Shown: positions 35,497-43,764, counted from the first letter of the stretch. The stretch: DNA of 64,000 nt from Candidatus Tepidiaquacellales bacterium UBA2330 (GCA_002344965.1 DDUU01000059.1:54288-118287); one strand, 5' to 3'. The notes: generated from the letters alone by a model not told the origin. Numbers and translations are program-made.

Positions 35497-36252
35497 TTAA
35501 CTTCTCCTTTTAACCGGCGATTTTACGAACTGCAAAAGATCCTTTGGTGTATCAACAGAATGTGAATCTTTCTTTGTTTCAATGACTTTTATTTTCTCGC
35601 CGTTTTCGAGTATCCTTAACTGCTCCAGCTTTTCCGCTTCTTCCAGATAACTTTTTTTCATTTTTACAAAATCATTGAGAAATGATTTTCTGTAAACATA
35701 CAGACCGATATGCTTATAATATTTAACTGATGATAGTCCGGATTTTATAGATCCCGGATTTTCTCTGACATGAGGCAGAATCCCTCTTGAAAAATAAATG
35801 GCGTAGTTATTAATGTCAAAGATTACTTTGACAACATTCGGATCCGTTATATCGGAATTATTTTTTATTTTAATTGCCAGTGTGGATACATTCAGATCTT
35901 TTTCTGATAGAAGAGGAGCAATGGCTTTGTCAATATTTCCCGAATCGATGAATGGTTCATCGCCCTGAATATTCACGACAATCCCGCACTTAATATTTTT
36001 TAAAGCTTCGTTAATTCTGTCTGTTCCAGTTTTGTGCTTTGCGGAAGTCATCATTACTTCACCGCCGAAAGAACTGACATGGTCAAATATTTTTTTATTA
36101 TCAGTTGCAACTACAACAATATCCATCAGCTTACTTTTTAATGCCTGTTCATAAACTCTTCGAATCATGGATTTTCCGTTTATCTCGGTCAGCGGCTTGC
36201 CCGGAAATCGCGTTGAATCATATCTTGCCGGTATTATACCCGCTATTTTCAT
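35497..36252 (-). CDS. kdsB: 3-deoxy-manno-octulosonate cytidylyltransferase
   Basis: A 251-residue CMP-Kdo synthetase that activates Kdo for lipid A/LPS core assembly. IIPARYDSTRFPGKPL is the nucleotide-binding signature and VVNIQGDEPFID carries the metal-binding Asp. KHIGLYVYRKSFL and LEQLRILENGEKIKVIET complete the KdsB pattern, and VDTPKDLLQF is the usual C-terminus. Its presence implies that the cell makes a Kdo-containing LPS, in line with a Gram-negative envelope. The start overlaps the gatC stop by four bases (ATGA), indicating translational coupling. CTP for the reaction is made by pyrG in the same run. Confidence 0.97.
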   Translation of the reverse strand: MKIAGIIPARYDSTRFPGKPLTEINGKSMIRRVYEQALKSKLMDIVVVATDNKKIFDHVSSFGGEVMMTSAKHKTGTDRINEALKNIKCGIVVNIQGDEPFIDSGNIDKAIAPLLSEKDLNVSTLAIKIKNNSDITDPNVVKVIFDINNYAIYFSRGILPHVRENPGSIKSGLSSVKYYKHIGLYVYRKSFLNDFVKMKKSYLEEAEKLEQLRILENGEKIKVIETKKDSHSVDTPKDLLQFVKSPVKRRS

Positions 36253-36539
36253 TTATCAATTACTTTAGGCACTTTAAAAAACTTTCCTGTTTTAGACGGA
36301 GCGTTTTTCAGAGCTTCTTCCGTGGTCAGCCATTTCTCTGCTTCATCTTTTCTCAATACATTTGAAGTCTCATTTATATTTTCAAGCGGCTCCACGCCGT
36401 CCAGGTCAAGTTCGTTCAGCTGTTCAATATATCCGAGAATACTGTTCAGATCTGACTGCAGTTTTACGGTTTCCTTTTCGTTAAATTTCAGCTTTGCAAG
36501 CTGTGCAATTTTTTCTACATCTTTAATTGTAACGGACAT
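36249..36539 (-). CDS. gatC: aspartyl/glutamyl-tRNA amidotransferase subunit C
   Basis: A 96-residue GatC. It has the standard VEKIAQLAKLKFNEKE helix, the LNSILGYIEQLNELDLDGVEPLENI core and the C-terminal NAPSKTGKFFKVPKVID tail. GatC stabilises the GatA/GatB complex that amidates Glu-tRNA(Gln) or Asp-tRNA(Asn). gatA and gatB are not adjacent here, which is common outside Firmicutes. It overlaps kdsB by four bases and starts five bases after the acyltransferase stop. Confidence 0.96.
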   Translation of the reverse strand: MSVTIKDVEKIAQLAKLKFNEKETVKLQSDLNSILGYIEQLNELDLDGVEPLENINETSNVLRKDEAEKWLTTEEALKNAPSKTGKFFKVPKVIDK

Positions 36540-36544
36540 TATTA

Positions 36545-37243
36545 TTATATTTTATTTTTGTCTGATTCTGTCTGCCTTACTATAATATCTCTTATTTCAT
36601 TTAGTAAACTTTTATCTTTGCTGTACGCAACAGGTGTGCTGAAATTCACGTGCACTTTCCCGCTGTTAATTTTAAATTTTCCTCTCTGTAAAATATTATC
36701 CGAACCCGTTACAGCAGTCGGGACAAGCGGCACTTTTGCTTCTTCGGCAAGCACAAACATCCCTCTCTTAAATTCACCGGGATTTCCGTCATAGCTTCTC
36801 GTCCCTTCCGGAAAGATTACAACTGACATTCCGTTAATTATTTTCACAGCTGCCGCTTTTAAAGACTTCATTGCATCTCTCACATTCTCTCTGCTGATCG
36901 GAATATAACCGCCTAAATACATTCCCCATCCGAGTATGGGAATTTTCGTAAGCGAGTCTTTATAAATGAATCTTACATTATTCGGGATCGCTTTCATTAA
37001 AATCGGTATGTCAAAATAACTAAGATGATTGGATATGAAAATATAAACTTCATCTTTATTCAGATTTTCAAGTCCGGAAACGCTGACTTTCACTCCTGCT
37101 ATAAATAATATTACTCCTCCGAAAACTTTTGAGAGATAGTGAGTGATCTTTCCTTTTTTATCAAAGGGAGAAACAATTATCGTGATCAATGCAATGATTA
37201 CGCAGTGAATCGATATTAAAACGGCCTTAATTGTTGTGATCAC
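36545..37243 (-). CDS. plsC: 1-acyl-sn-glycerol-3-phosphate acyltransferase
   Basis: A 232-residue membrane-associated acyltransferase that makes phosphatidic acid. Block I is FISNHLSYFDIPIL, with the catalytic H-x4-D. GGYIPISREN is block II and VVIFPEGTRSYDG is block III, binding the glycerol phosphate, with block IV around VPLVPTAVTG. Two N-terminal hydrophobic segments (about residues 5-25 and 35-55) anchor it. It appears to be the first gene of the plsC-gatC-kdsB-GNAT-pyrG run; the 83-bp divergent spacer before the + strand GNAT gene should carry its promoter. Confidence 0.93.
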   Translation of the reverse strand: MITTIKAVLISIHCVIIALITIIVSPFDKKGKITHYLSKVFGGVILFIAGVKVSVSGLENLNKDEVYIFISNHLSYFDIPILMKAIPNNVRFIYKDSLTKIPILGWGMYLGGYIPISRENVRDAMKSLKAAAVKIINGMSVVIFPEGTRSYDGNPGEFKRGMFVLAEEAKVPLVPTAVTGSDNILQRGKFKINSGKVHVNFSTPVAYSKDKSLLNEIRDIIVRQTESDKNKI

Positions 37244-37326
37244 AGGTAAAAATAATTATAAAGTCTCTATATTAAAAGTTAAATAATATTTTTTAAAATA
37301 TATTATTATCTTGTTCAAAATTATTT

Positions 37327-37758
37327 ATGAAAGTTAATTTCAAAAAAGGAGATTTCCTTATAAGCGCCGATAATTCGCTGCTTGACATTAAAGTAATTCA
37401 CGGATACTTAAGCAGATCCTACTGGGCGAAAAACCGTCCGCTCAGAACCACTAAAAAGGCGATTCAAAACTCCGTCTGCTTTGGTCTGTATCTGAATAAA
37501 ACTCAAATCGGCTTTGCAAGAGTAGTTACTGATAAAGCTACATTCGCTTATCTCGCTGATGTTTTTGTGCTGGAGGAGTTCAGAGGAATGGGTTTATCAA
37601 AGTGGCTGATGAAAGTAATTCTCGGTTACGATGAACTGAAAAATCTAAGAAGATGGTTTCTTGCAACAAAAGATGCGCACGGATTATATGAGAAGTTCGG
37701 ATTTCATTCTCTCAAAGAACCCGAAAAAATAATGGAAATGTTAAGGAAAGATCTTTGA
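37327..37758 (+). CDS. GNAT N-acetyltransferase
   Basis: A 143-residue GNAT-fold protein. The central strand VCFGLYLNKTQIGFARVVTD leads to YLADVFVLEEFRGMGLSKWLM, where R/G-x-x-G-x-S is the acetyl-CoA loop, and the end of the domain is ATKDAHGLYEKFGFHSL. This arrangement is the common YjgM/ArgA-like small GNAT seen in many bacteria, with no assigned substrate. It is a single + strand gene, divergent from plsC and convergent with the metal-uptake operon, whose stop is 18 bases away. Confidence 0.9.
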   Translation: MKVNFKKGDFLISADNSLLDIKVIHGYLSRSYWAKNRPLRTTKKAIQNSVCFGLYLNKTQIGFARVVTDKATFAYLADVFVLEEFRGMGLSKWLMKVILGYDELKNLRRWFLATKDAHGLYEKFGFHSLKEPEKIMEMLRKDL

Positions 37759-37775
37759 ATTTAATTAAAACTTGC

Positions 37776-39050
37776 TCATTTCTTTTTAGGTATGGGCGAG
37801 CCGTGAGGATCCTTCTGAGGATGACCGAGTTCTTCTTCTATTTCAGAGATCAGATCATCCGATAATATATGTTCATATTTTTCAGCGTCCTGATGTATGT
37901 TATCCATATCTATAATATTTTTTTCAGTCAGATATGTTTCCCAGAGTCTGTGCGATCTGACAAGTTTCAGCGCAAGATCCGTTCCTGTATCCGTAAGCTT
38001 ATAATTTCCTTTTTCATTTTTTATTAATCCTTTACTTTCAATTTTTTTCAGCGCCGATGTTATTTTACTTTCCAGCAAACTAAGTTCTACGGATAAATCC
38101 GTAACGGCATTTCCGCCGGTTGATTTTTCTTCAGCATTGAATAAATATTTAAGTATATCCTCCGTTAAATTAAGCGAAGAATTTCTTTTCCTTCTGAAAT
38201 ATTTATGAACAATACCTTCTTTCGGTGAAAATAAAAACGCTGCCGCAAAAAACAATACAGCAGTCAGCACTATTGAAGCTCCTGATGCAAAATTAAAATG
38301 ATAAGAAAAATATAAACCTGTTACAGATGAAATTATTCCAAACATTACTGAAAGAAACAACATTGTCTTTAATTTGTCAGTAAGCAAAAATGCCGTAGCG
38401 GGAGGAGTGATGAGCATTGCAATGATCAGTATAACGCCGACTGACTGAAGTCCGGCTACTATTGACATTGAAAGAAGAGTCATCAAAAAATAATGAACGA
38501 GCGAAGTTGAAATTCCTATTATATATGCCATAGTCGGATCAAATGAAGTTACAAGCAGCTGCTTGTAAAATAAGATTACCGAGATAAGAATGAAGACGGT
38601 TATAACCGAAGATAATATCAGATCAGAATCCGACACTCCCAGCACATCCCCGAAAAGATATGACGAAAGATCTATATGAACCTGTTTCAATTGTGACACA
38701 AGCAATATCCCCAGCGCGAATGCACCGGTAAAAATTATTCCGATAGATGTATCTTCCTTAATCTTTGAATTTCTTTCGACATAACTTATCAGTATCGACG
38801 TAAGAATTCCGGCAGTCAGCGCTCCCGCAAACAGGCTGATCGGATTTTTACCCGAGATCATAAATCCGATGACTACTCCCGGCAGTACTGAATGCGCAAG
38901 AGCGTCGCCTATCAGAGATAATCTTCTCAGCATAATATATGTACCGATAAGCCCGCAGCTTATGCCGACCATAATCGACGCTACCAGTGCGCGCTGAATG
39001 AACTCATACTGAAGCGGCTCAACTAAAAATTTATATATTGTATCTGCCAT
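37776..39050 (-). CDS. metal ABC transporter permease fused to a DtxR/MntR-type repressor domain (YtgCR-like)
   Basis: A 424-residue two-part protein. Residues 1 to about 280 are a TroC/ZnuB-type permease with eight or so membrane helices (LRRLSLIGDALAHSVLPGV, the signature loop; VGVILIIAMLITPPATAFLL). Residues about 291-424 form a DtxR/MntR-like module: a winged helix (LSLLESKITSALKKIESKGL, YKLTDTG), then RSHRLWETYL, IHQDAEKYEHILSD and DPHGSPIP. His, Glu, His, Glu, Glu and His at the metal-binding positions of the family are all kept. Chlamydial YtgCR has the same arrangement, and there the repressor half is released by cleavage; whether that happens here is unknown. It is the last gene of the operon, seven bases after the ATPase. 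Metal identity (Mn, Fe or Zn) is not settled. Confidence 0.92.
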   Translation of the reverse strand: MADTIYKFLVEPLQYEFIQRALVASIMVGISCGLIGTYIMLRRLSLIGDALAHSVLPGVVIGFMISGKNPISLFAGALTAGILTSILISYVERNSKIKEDTSIGIIFTGAFALGILLVSQLKQVHIDLSSYLFGDVLGVSDSDLILSSVITVFILISVILFYKQLLVTSFDPTMAYIIGISTSLVHYFLMTLLSMSIVAGLQSVGVILIIAMLITPPATAFLLTDKLKTMLFLSVMFGIISSVTGLYFSYHFNFASGASIVLTAVLFFAAAFLFSPKEGIVHKYFRRKRNSSLNLTEDILKYLFNAEEKSTGGNAVTDLSVELSLLESKITSALKKIESKGLIKNEKGNYKLTDTGTDLALKLVRSHRLWETYLTEKNIIDMDNIHQDAEKYEHILSDDLISEIEEELGHPQKDPHGSPIPKKK

Positions 39051-39057
39051 CTTAAAT

Positions 39058-39804
39058 TCAGCTTTTAAATAACTGCTCTGCTTTTTGTAATATTGTTAAT
39101 CTGCCTCCGTATGCTTTGTTTATAAGCTCCGGAGTAAATGCTTTATCAGTATCACCAAATGCTACTAAAGTCTGATTAATAAGTATTACTTTATCAAAAT
39201 ATTCCTTTACTTTACTGAGGTCATGGTGAACAATAAGTATAGTTTTATTTTTTTCCTTAAGCTCTTTGATAAGCTCAAATATTGCTTTTTCAGTTTTCGC
39301 ATCGACTCCTACAAACGGCTCATCCAATAGATAAATATCACTCTCCTGTGCCAGTGCCCGCGCAAGAAAGATCCTTTGCTGCTGACCTCCCGAAAGATTT
39401 CGTATCTGAGTAAACTGATTGTCGGACATTTCCACTTTTTCAAGGACTTCTTTTACAATCAGTTTATCATTCTCATCCGGTCTGCCGAATAAACTGATAT
39501 AAGGATATCTTCCCATCATCACTACTTCGGAAACGTTAATCGGAAAATCCCAGTCAAACTGCTCTTTCTGAGGTATGTATGCAATTCTCTTTAAAGATTC
39601 TTTTACCGGCTTACCATATATTTTTATCTCTCCGGTCTCAGAAGGAAGCAGACCGAGTATGCCTTTTATCAAAGTGGATTTTCCAGCGCCGTTTGGTCCG
39701 AGTATTCCTATGATGCTGCCTTCATCGACTTCAAGATTAATTCCCTTTATAGCCGGTTTTTTATTATAAGATATCGTAAGATTTTTTACTGTAATGACTG
39801 TCAT
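39058..39804 (-). CDS. metal ABC transporter ATP-binding protein (TroB/MntB/ZnuC type)
   Basis: A 248-residue ABC ATPase. Walker A is GPNGAGKST, the Q-loop region is RIAYIPQKEQFDWDFPI, the signature is NLSGGQQQR, Walker B is DIYLLDEPF and the switch is VHHDL. The DWDFP segment after the Q-loop is characteristic of the Mn/Zn/Fe chelate (TroB/MntB) class. It powers metal import through the fused permease encoded seven bases downstream. The outer-membrane protein gene is four bases upstream, so translation is tightly linked. Confidence 0.95.
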   Translation of the reverse strand: MTVITVKNLTISYNKKPAIKGINLEVDEGSIIGILGPNGAGKSTLIKGILGLLPSETGEIKIYGKPVKESLKRIAYIPQKEQFDWDFPINVSEVVMMGRYPYISLFGRPDENDKLIVKEVLEKVEMSDNQFTQIRNLSGGQQQRIFLARALAQESDIYLLDEPFVGVDAKTEKAIFELIKELKEKNKTILIVHHDLSKVKEYFDKVILINQTLVAFGDTDKAFTPELINKAYGGRLTILQKAEQLFKS

Positions 39805-39808
39805 AAAT

Positions 39809-40657
39809 TTAATCCGGTAATCTGATTGAAAATCCCGTACTTATAAAATGCTCTTTTGAAATATCCAGAAGTTCTGCTCCGGCAGATATATCAAGCTGAA
39901 TATTATTGTTAATTAAATAAGCAAATCCAAAATCCATTCCGTTTTTTGGAATTAAATGATAGAAATTTGTCGAACCAAAATATTCAACAAAACCGCTGAA
40001 ACTGTCAGAGAATGAATAGCCGGCTGAAAGCGAATAAAATACTCCGTTGCCTTCGGTAAAACCGTCACTCAGATCAAAGCCGATATTGTATCCGAGACTA
40101 AAATTTTTTGAAACAGAATTATTAAAGCAAAATACAATTGAAGGATCAAACCAGTCTTTACTATCTTCTGTATTTGATTCAGTACTCAGCGCAGGAATTT
40201 CCCCCTGTAAGATTACAGCAGCTGTCGGTATAATTCCGTCCTGTTCACTCAGTTCAAATTTTCCTCCGATATTTACAGGAGCAAGATCTGTAGAATTTGA
40301 ACCGTCATAAAATTTATCATAAGAAACTTCGGAATATTTGATCAGCAGTCCCAGACGCAGCTCTGCATAACTGCTTATTCCGTATCTGAATAATACACCG
40401 GGTAAGGAAATGTCTTTATTCAGAACCGTATACATTCCGGAGTCGACACCTGATCCTGAATTTAAATTTAAATTTAAATTTTCTCTTTTTAAAAACAGAA
40501 ACCCGGTTTCTATCTGCAGTCTGTTTTTTTGGACAGTTAATGCGGATTCAGTAATATCCGGACGGTCTGTAACTAATGCAGGTAATTCTTGTGAATACAA
40601 TTTACTGCTGATGTTTAAAAAAATTAATGCCGTTATTATAATGACAAATATTTTCAA
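39809..40657 (-). CDS. outer-membrane beta-barrel of the MetA-pathway 'transporter' family
   Basis: A 282-residue exported protein with a signal peptide (IIITALIFLNISSKLYSQ). The mature start ALVTDRPDITESALTVQKN is the hallmark of the Phenol_MetA_deg/'transporter' family. Alternating beta strands fill the rest (GVLFRYGISSYAELRLGLLIK, SLSAGYSFSDSFSGFVEYFG), and it ends in an aromatic/hydrophobic strand, all consistent with a barrel. It lies inside the metal ABC operon, one base after the binding-protein stop and four bases before the ATPase, which suggests it passes the metal or a metal complex across the outer membrane. Transport has rarely been shown for this family, so the role is inference from context. 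Confidence 0.78.
   Translation of the reverse strand: MKIFVIIITALIFLNISSKLYSQELPALVTDRPDITESALTVQKNRLQIETGFLFLKRENLNLNLNSGSGVDSGMYTVLNKDISLPGVLFRYGISSYAELRLGLLIKYSEVSYDKFYDGSNSTDLAPVNIGGKFELSEQDGIIPTAAVILQGEIPALSTESNTEDSKDWFDPSIVFCFNNSVSKNFSLGYNIGFDLSDGFTEGNGVFYSLSAGYSFSDSFSGFVEYFGSTNFYHLIPKNGMDFGFAYLINNNIQLDISAGAELLDISKEHFISTGFSIRLPD
40459..40482. repeat. in-frame TTTAAA hexanucleotide run in the barrel gene
   Basis: Three TTTAAA units with partial flanking units encode the NLNLNLN stretch at about residues 59-65 of the barrel protein. Each unit is six bases, so slippage would add or remove two residues without breaking the frame. Confidence 0.75.
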
Positions 40658-40658
40658 A

Positions 40659-41552
40659 TTATTTCAGAGAGTTTACAATTGTATTAACATTAAATTTTAC
40701 CGCGCCTGTATAACTTCCCTCCGGCGTTCCTTCATTTCCGATCGAATCAGAAAAAAGAGTTCCGCCGACCACGACGCCTGTCTCCTGAGATATTTGCTCA
40801 AGCAGTTTAGGATTTACGCTTGTTTCGACAAACACCGATTTAATTTTTTTTGATTTAATAAGGTCAATAATATTTTTAAAATCTTCAGTTCTTACTTTCG
40901 CTTCAGTTGAAATACCCTGAAGTCCCTTTACTTCCATTCCGTAGGCTTTTCCGAAATATCTGAATGCGTCGTGTGAAGTAATAAGTATTCTCTGCTCTTC
41001 AGGAATTTTTTGGATCTCATCCTTTATCCAATTGTCTAAATTATCAAGCTCGGTCAAATACTTTTTCAGATTCTCATTATAATAATCTGCATTCTTAGGA
41101 TCAGCTTCCGACAGTCCTTTTGCAATATTTTCCGCATAGATCTTCGCATACTTCACATCAAACCATGCATGAGGATCAGGATCTCCGAATCCCTTTTCAT
41201 CCGTTATAGGAGTAATGCCCTCGGAAACAGTTACTTTTTTCACTTCGCTGCCGGCGGAAGAGATCATCTCTTCGATCCAGTGCTCAAGATTAAATCCGTT
41301 GATAAAGACGATATTGCTTTTACTGATAAGCCGCGGATCGGAAGGCTTGGCATGATAAGTATGCGGATCCACCCCTACTCCGCAAATGCTGAATGATTCT
41401 ACTTTATCTCCGCCGATATTCTTTACAATATCACTAATGATATTGATAGAAGATACTGCTGTTATCTTTTTTCCGGATGCTTCATCCGTATTCTCGGTTT
41501 TACATCCCGAAATAATTAATAAAACTGCTGCTGCTAATATTTTTAAATTCAT
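40659..41552 (-). CDS. metal ABC transporter substrate-binding lipoprotein (TroA/ZnuA cluster A-I)
   Basis: A 297-residue cluster A-I binding protein with a lipoprotein signal (LAAAVLLIISGC). Metal ligands expected in the family are visible in VDPHTYHAKPSD (His), DPDPHAWFDV (His), LITSHDAFRYFGKAYG (His) and LFSDSIG (Asp). The third ligand is His, as in TroA and ZnuA, where manganese-type PsaA has Glu. No His-rich loop is present. LQGISTEAK and EGTPEGSYTGAV are further TroA-type landmarks. The gene overlaps the regulator by four bases and is followed one base later by the barrel. It delivers Zn, Mn or Fe to the permease; which of these is open. Confidence 0.93.
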   Translation of the reverse strand: MNLKILAAAVLLIISGCKTENTDEASGKKITAVSSINIISDIVKNIGGDKVESFSICGVGVDPHTYHAKPSDPRLISKSNIVFINGFNLEHWIEEMISSAGSEVKKVTVSEGITPITDEKGFGDPDPHAWFDVKYAKIYAENIAKGLSEADPKNADYYNENLKKYLTELDNLDNWIKDEIQKIPEEQRILITSHDAFRYFGKAYGMEVKGLQGISTEAKVRTEDFKNIIDLIKSKKIKSVFVETSVNPKLLEQISQETGVVVGGTLFSDSIGNEGTPEGSYTGAVKFNVNTIVNSLK

Positions 41553-42202
41553 TGTTTTATTGAAACGAATATGTTTTTAGATAATTTTTCACTCAGAAAA
41601 ATATTCTGAGATTTTATACTGACCTGAATGGAATTGTCAAAGCCAATTTTTTCTTTAATGATAATTTTATCATTTAATTTTAAACCGGCTTTTGAAAGAT
41701 ACTCAAGCACTTCTGAGCTTTCATCAGATACCTGTTTTATATAAGCGCATTGTCCGACATTCATTTCCGATAAACAAATCAGATCTGATTCGGGAATGTT
41801 TCCGTATTTGTCCGGGATCGGATGTCCGTGCGGATCGAATTTCGGATTACCGAGAAAGATCTCAAGCTGCGATATCAACTCATCAGACGATGCATGCTCC
41901 AGATTTTCAGCTTCAGAATGAACTTTCTCCCAGGAAAATTTCAGATTCTTCACAAGAAAGACTTCCCATATCCTGTGCTTTCTGACCAAATTTATCGCAA
42001 GATTCTCTCCCTTTTTTGTAAGTTCAAAACCCTTGTACGGCACGTTCTTTATATAACCTGATTTAGATATCTTTGATATCATCTCGCTTACTGCAGCTGA
42101 AGAGACATTCATCTTTTCAGCTAATATCATATTGGTAACTTTTCCTGACGAAGTCTGCAGGTAATATATATTCTTTAAATAATCTTCTAAGCTCGTATTC
42201 AT
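41549..42202 (-). CDS. DtxR/MntR family metal-dependent repressor
   Basis: A 217-residue regulator. The winged helix is LEDYLKNIYYLQTSSGKVT / AEKMNVSSAAVSEMISKISK / YKGFELTKKG. The metal-binding and dimerisation segment is RKHRIWEVFLV ... VHSEAENLEHASSDEL, and FDPHGHPIPD ends it. A C-terminal FeoA/SH3-like domain follows (SEMNVGQCAYIKQVSDES, LNDKIIIKEK). It closely resembles the domain fused to the permease at the other end of the operon. It is the first gene and overlaps the binding-protein gene by four bases. A perfect 30-bp palindrome lies 17 bases before its start codon, so autoregulation of the whole operon by metal is likely. Confidence 0.94.
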   Translation of the reverse strand: MNTSLEDYLKNIYYLQTSSGKVTNMILAEKMNVSSAAVSEMISKISKSGYIKNVPYKGFELTKKGENLAINLVRKHRIWEVFLVKNLKFSWEKVHSEAENLEHASSDELISQLEIFLGNPKFDPHGHPIPDKYGNIPESDLICLSEMNVGQCAYIKQVSDESSEVLEYLSKAGLKLNDKIIIKEKIGFDNSIQVSIKSQNIFLSEKLSKNIFVSIKQ

Positions 42203-42219
42203 TCTCTAAGTGATGTTTG

Positions 42220-42249
42220 AAATAAATTTAAGCATACTTAAATTTATTT
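42220..42249 (-). promoter_or_regulatory. operator-like palindrome for the metal regulator
   Basis: Two perfect 13-bp arms (AAATAAATTTAAG and its exact complement) flank the spacer CATA. The core TTTAAG-CATA-CTTAAA has the look of DtxR/MntR-family operators. It lies 17 bases upstream of the regulator start codon, where binding would cover a promoter. No second copy was noticed by eye elsewhere in the window. Confidence 0.75.
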
Positions 42250-42434
42250 GCAAGGAAGTTTAAATAATTTTTGCATATTCTTTTAATCCGTTCAAAAATT
42301 TTTTATCATGATATTTACCCCGGTTTAAGACCGGATACTTAAAGAAGCATTTAATACTTTGCTGCACCCCGGATTACAGATTTGGTGATACATTTCATTA
42401 TGAATCTGAAATAAATATTTTGTTTTTTTGAAAC

Positions 42435-42442
42435 TATTTTTG
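42435..42442 (+). promoter_or_regulatory. Bacteroidota -7 box (TAnnTTTG) before the phosphoesterase gene
   Basis: TATTTTTG matches the Bacteroidota -7 consensus TAnnTTTG and lies 24 bases before the start codon. A TTG element at the expected ~19-20-base distance was not obvious, so the call is tentative. The rest of the 264-bp gap upstream shows only the metal operator. Confidence 0.5.
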
Positions 42443-42466
42443 CAGTAAAACAGGTTAGTTCAGCAT

Positions 42467-43756
42467 ATGTCACTCTGGAGCAGAATTATATTTTTTACAA
42501 CAGTATTTTCCATACTTTTCATTCTTCAGTATCTGTCATTTAAGACATTCAGAAATTTTTTAAAGAAAAAGTTTCCGGATAATTCTAATCTGAAGTATTT
42601 TTATTTTTACCCGTTTATCCTGTTTAATCTTCCTTATTTATACATTTTATTTAATCTGATAGCAGGTGTTAAACCGCCATATTGGGTTGTGAATTACGGA
42701 TATATTCCGTTTTATATTTTTCAGGGAGCGGTTATGTTTATAGGACTTTATCTTCTTATCGGCAAATTAATCAAAGCCCCTTTTGCAATTCCTTATTATT
42801 TTCTTAATAAGTTTGAATATTTTAAATCAAAATTTAGTAAGGTTTCAGATACTGTCCCGGTTAAAAAATTTAATTCTTCACGCAGAACATTCATAAAGAC
42901 TTCCGCTGCATTAGTATCAGGATATGCATTTATAGGTGCTACTACAGGCGTTCTCAGTAAGAATGACTATGAAATAGAAAATATTGATTTAAAAATTGCG
43001 GATCTGCCTGAAGAGCTGAAAGGAACTACAATTTCTTTCATAAGCGACATACATTCAGGACCTTATATGAATGAAAATCTTATGAGGGAATATTCTGAAG
43101 TATTGAATGAACTGAATTCTGATCTGATTTTAATCTCAGGTGATCTGACTAATTCGCAAAAAGAAGAAGCATTTCCTCTGGTAAATGCATTTAAAGATCT
43201 CAAAGCTAAATACGGAGTCTATTCCTCTCTCGGAAATCATGACTATTTTTCCGATGCTGATTTCGTTTCAAGAGTTATCAATACTGAATCACCTGTAAAA
43301 ATATTAAGAAATAAATCCGAACTTATAAACATTAACGGAAAAGATCTTTGTATTATGGGAATTGAAGATACCAGACAAAGCGGATCTAATCCTGATAATA
43401 TTCTCATCAAATATTTAGATGAGACAATTGACAAAACAAAAAAATTATTCACAGAAAAGAATCTGGAATTTGACAGAACTCCAAAAATTGCGTTATTTCA
43501 TAAACCCTATTTTTTTGAAGAAATTGAAAACAGAGGTATCGACCTTTATCTTAGCGGACACACACACGGCGGACAGGTAGTCCTTGCAAAATTCGGTGAC
43601 ATTAATCTGTCTTTTGCCGGAGCTGTGAGTAAATATATCAGCGGTTTGTATAAATTACCTGCGTCTCAGATGTACGTCTCCCGCGGACTGGCGTGTGTAG
43701 CGCTGCCAATTCGTCTGAATTGTCCTCCCGAGATCACAAGAATTAAGCTAGTCTGA
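42467..43756 (+). CDS. membrane-anchored calcineurin-like metallophosphoesterase (YaeI/YkuE-like)
   Basis: A 429-residue protein in two parts. The first ~115 residues hold about four hydrophobic segments. A twin-arginine-like motif SRRTFIK (residues 138-144) is followed by another hydrophobic stretch. The phosphoesterase domain has the di-metal motifs ISFISDIHSGP, ILISGDLTN, YSSLGNHDYF, ALFHKPYFF and LSGHTHGGQ, as in the YaeI/YkuE group. A Tat-like motif after a membrane region suggests that the catalytic part is exported while the first part stays embedded. Substrate unknown (UDP-diacylglucosamine or lipid-type phosphodiesters have been suggested for relatives). It is a lone + strand gene, convergent with the cytochrome. 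Confidence 0.88.
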   Translation: MSLWSRIIFFTTVFSILFILQYLSFKTFRNFLKKKFPDNSNLKYFYFYPFILFNLPYLYILFNLIAGVKPPYWVVNYGYIPFYIFQGAVMFIGLYLLIGKLIKAPFAIPYYFLNKFEYFKSKFSKVSDTVPVKKFNSSRRTFIKTSAALVSGYAFIGATTGVLSKNDYEIENIDLKIADLPEELKGTTISFISDIHSGPYMNENLMREYSEVLNELNSDLILISGDLTNSQKEEAFPLVNAFKDLKAKYGVYSSLGNHDYFSDADFVSRVINTESPVKILRNKSELININGKDLCIMGIEDTRQSGSNPDNILIKYLDETIDKTKKLFTEKNLEFDRTPKIALFHKPYFFEEIENRGIDLYLSGHTHGGQVVLAKFGDINLSFAGAVSKYISGLYKLPASQMYVSRGLACVALPIRLNCPPEITRIKLV

Positions 43757-43764
43757 CTGTATTA

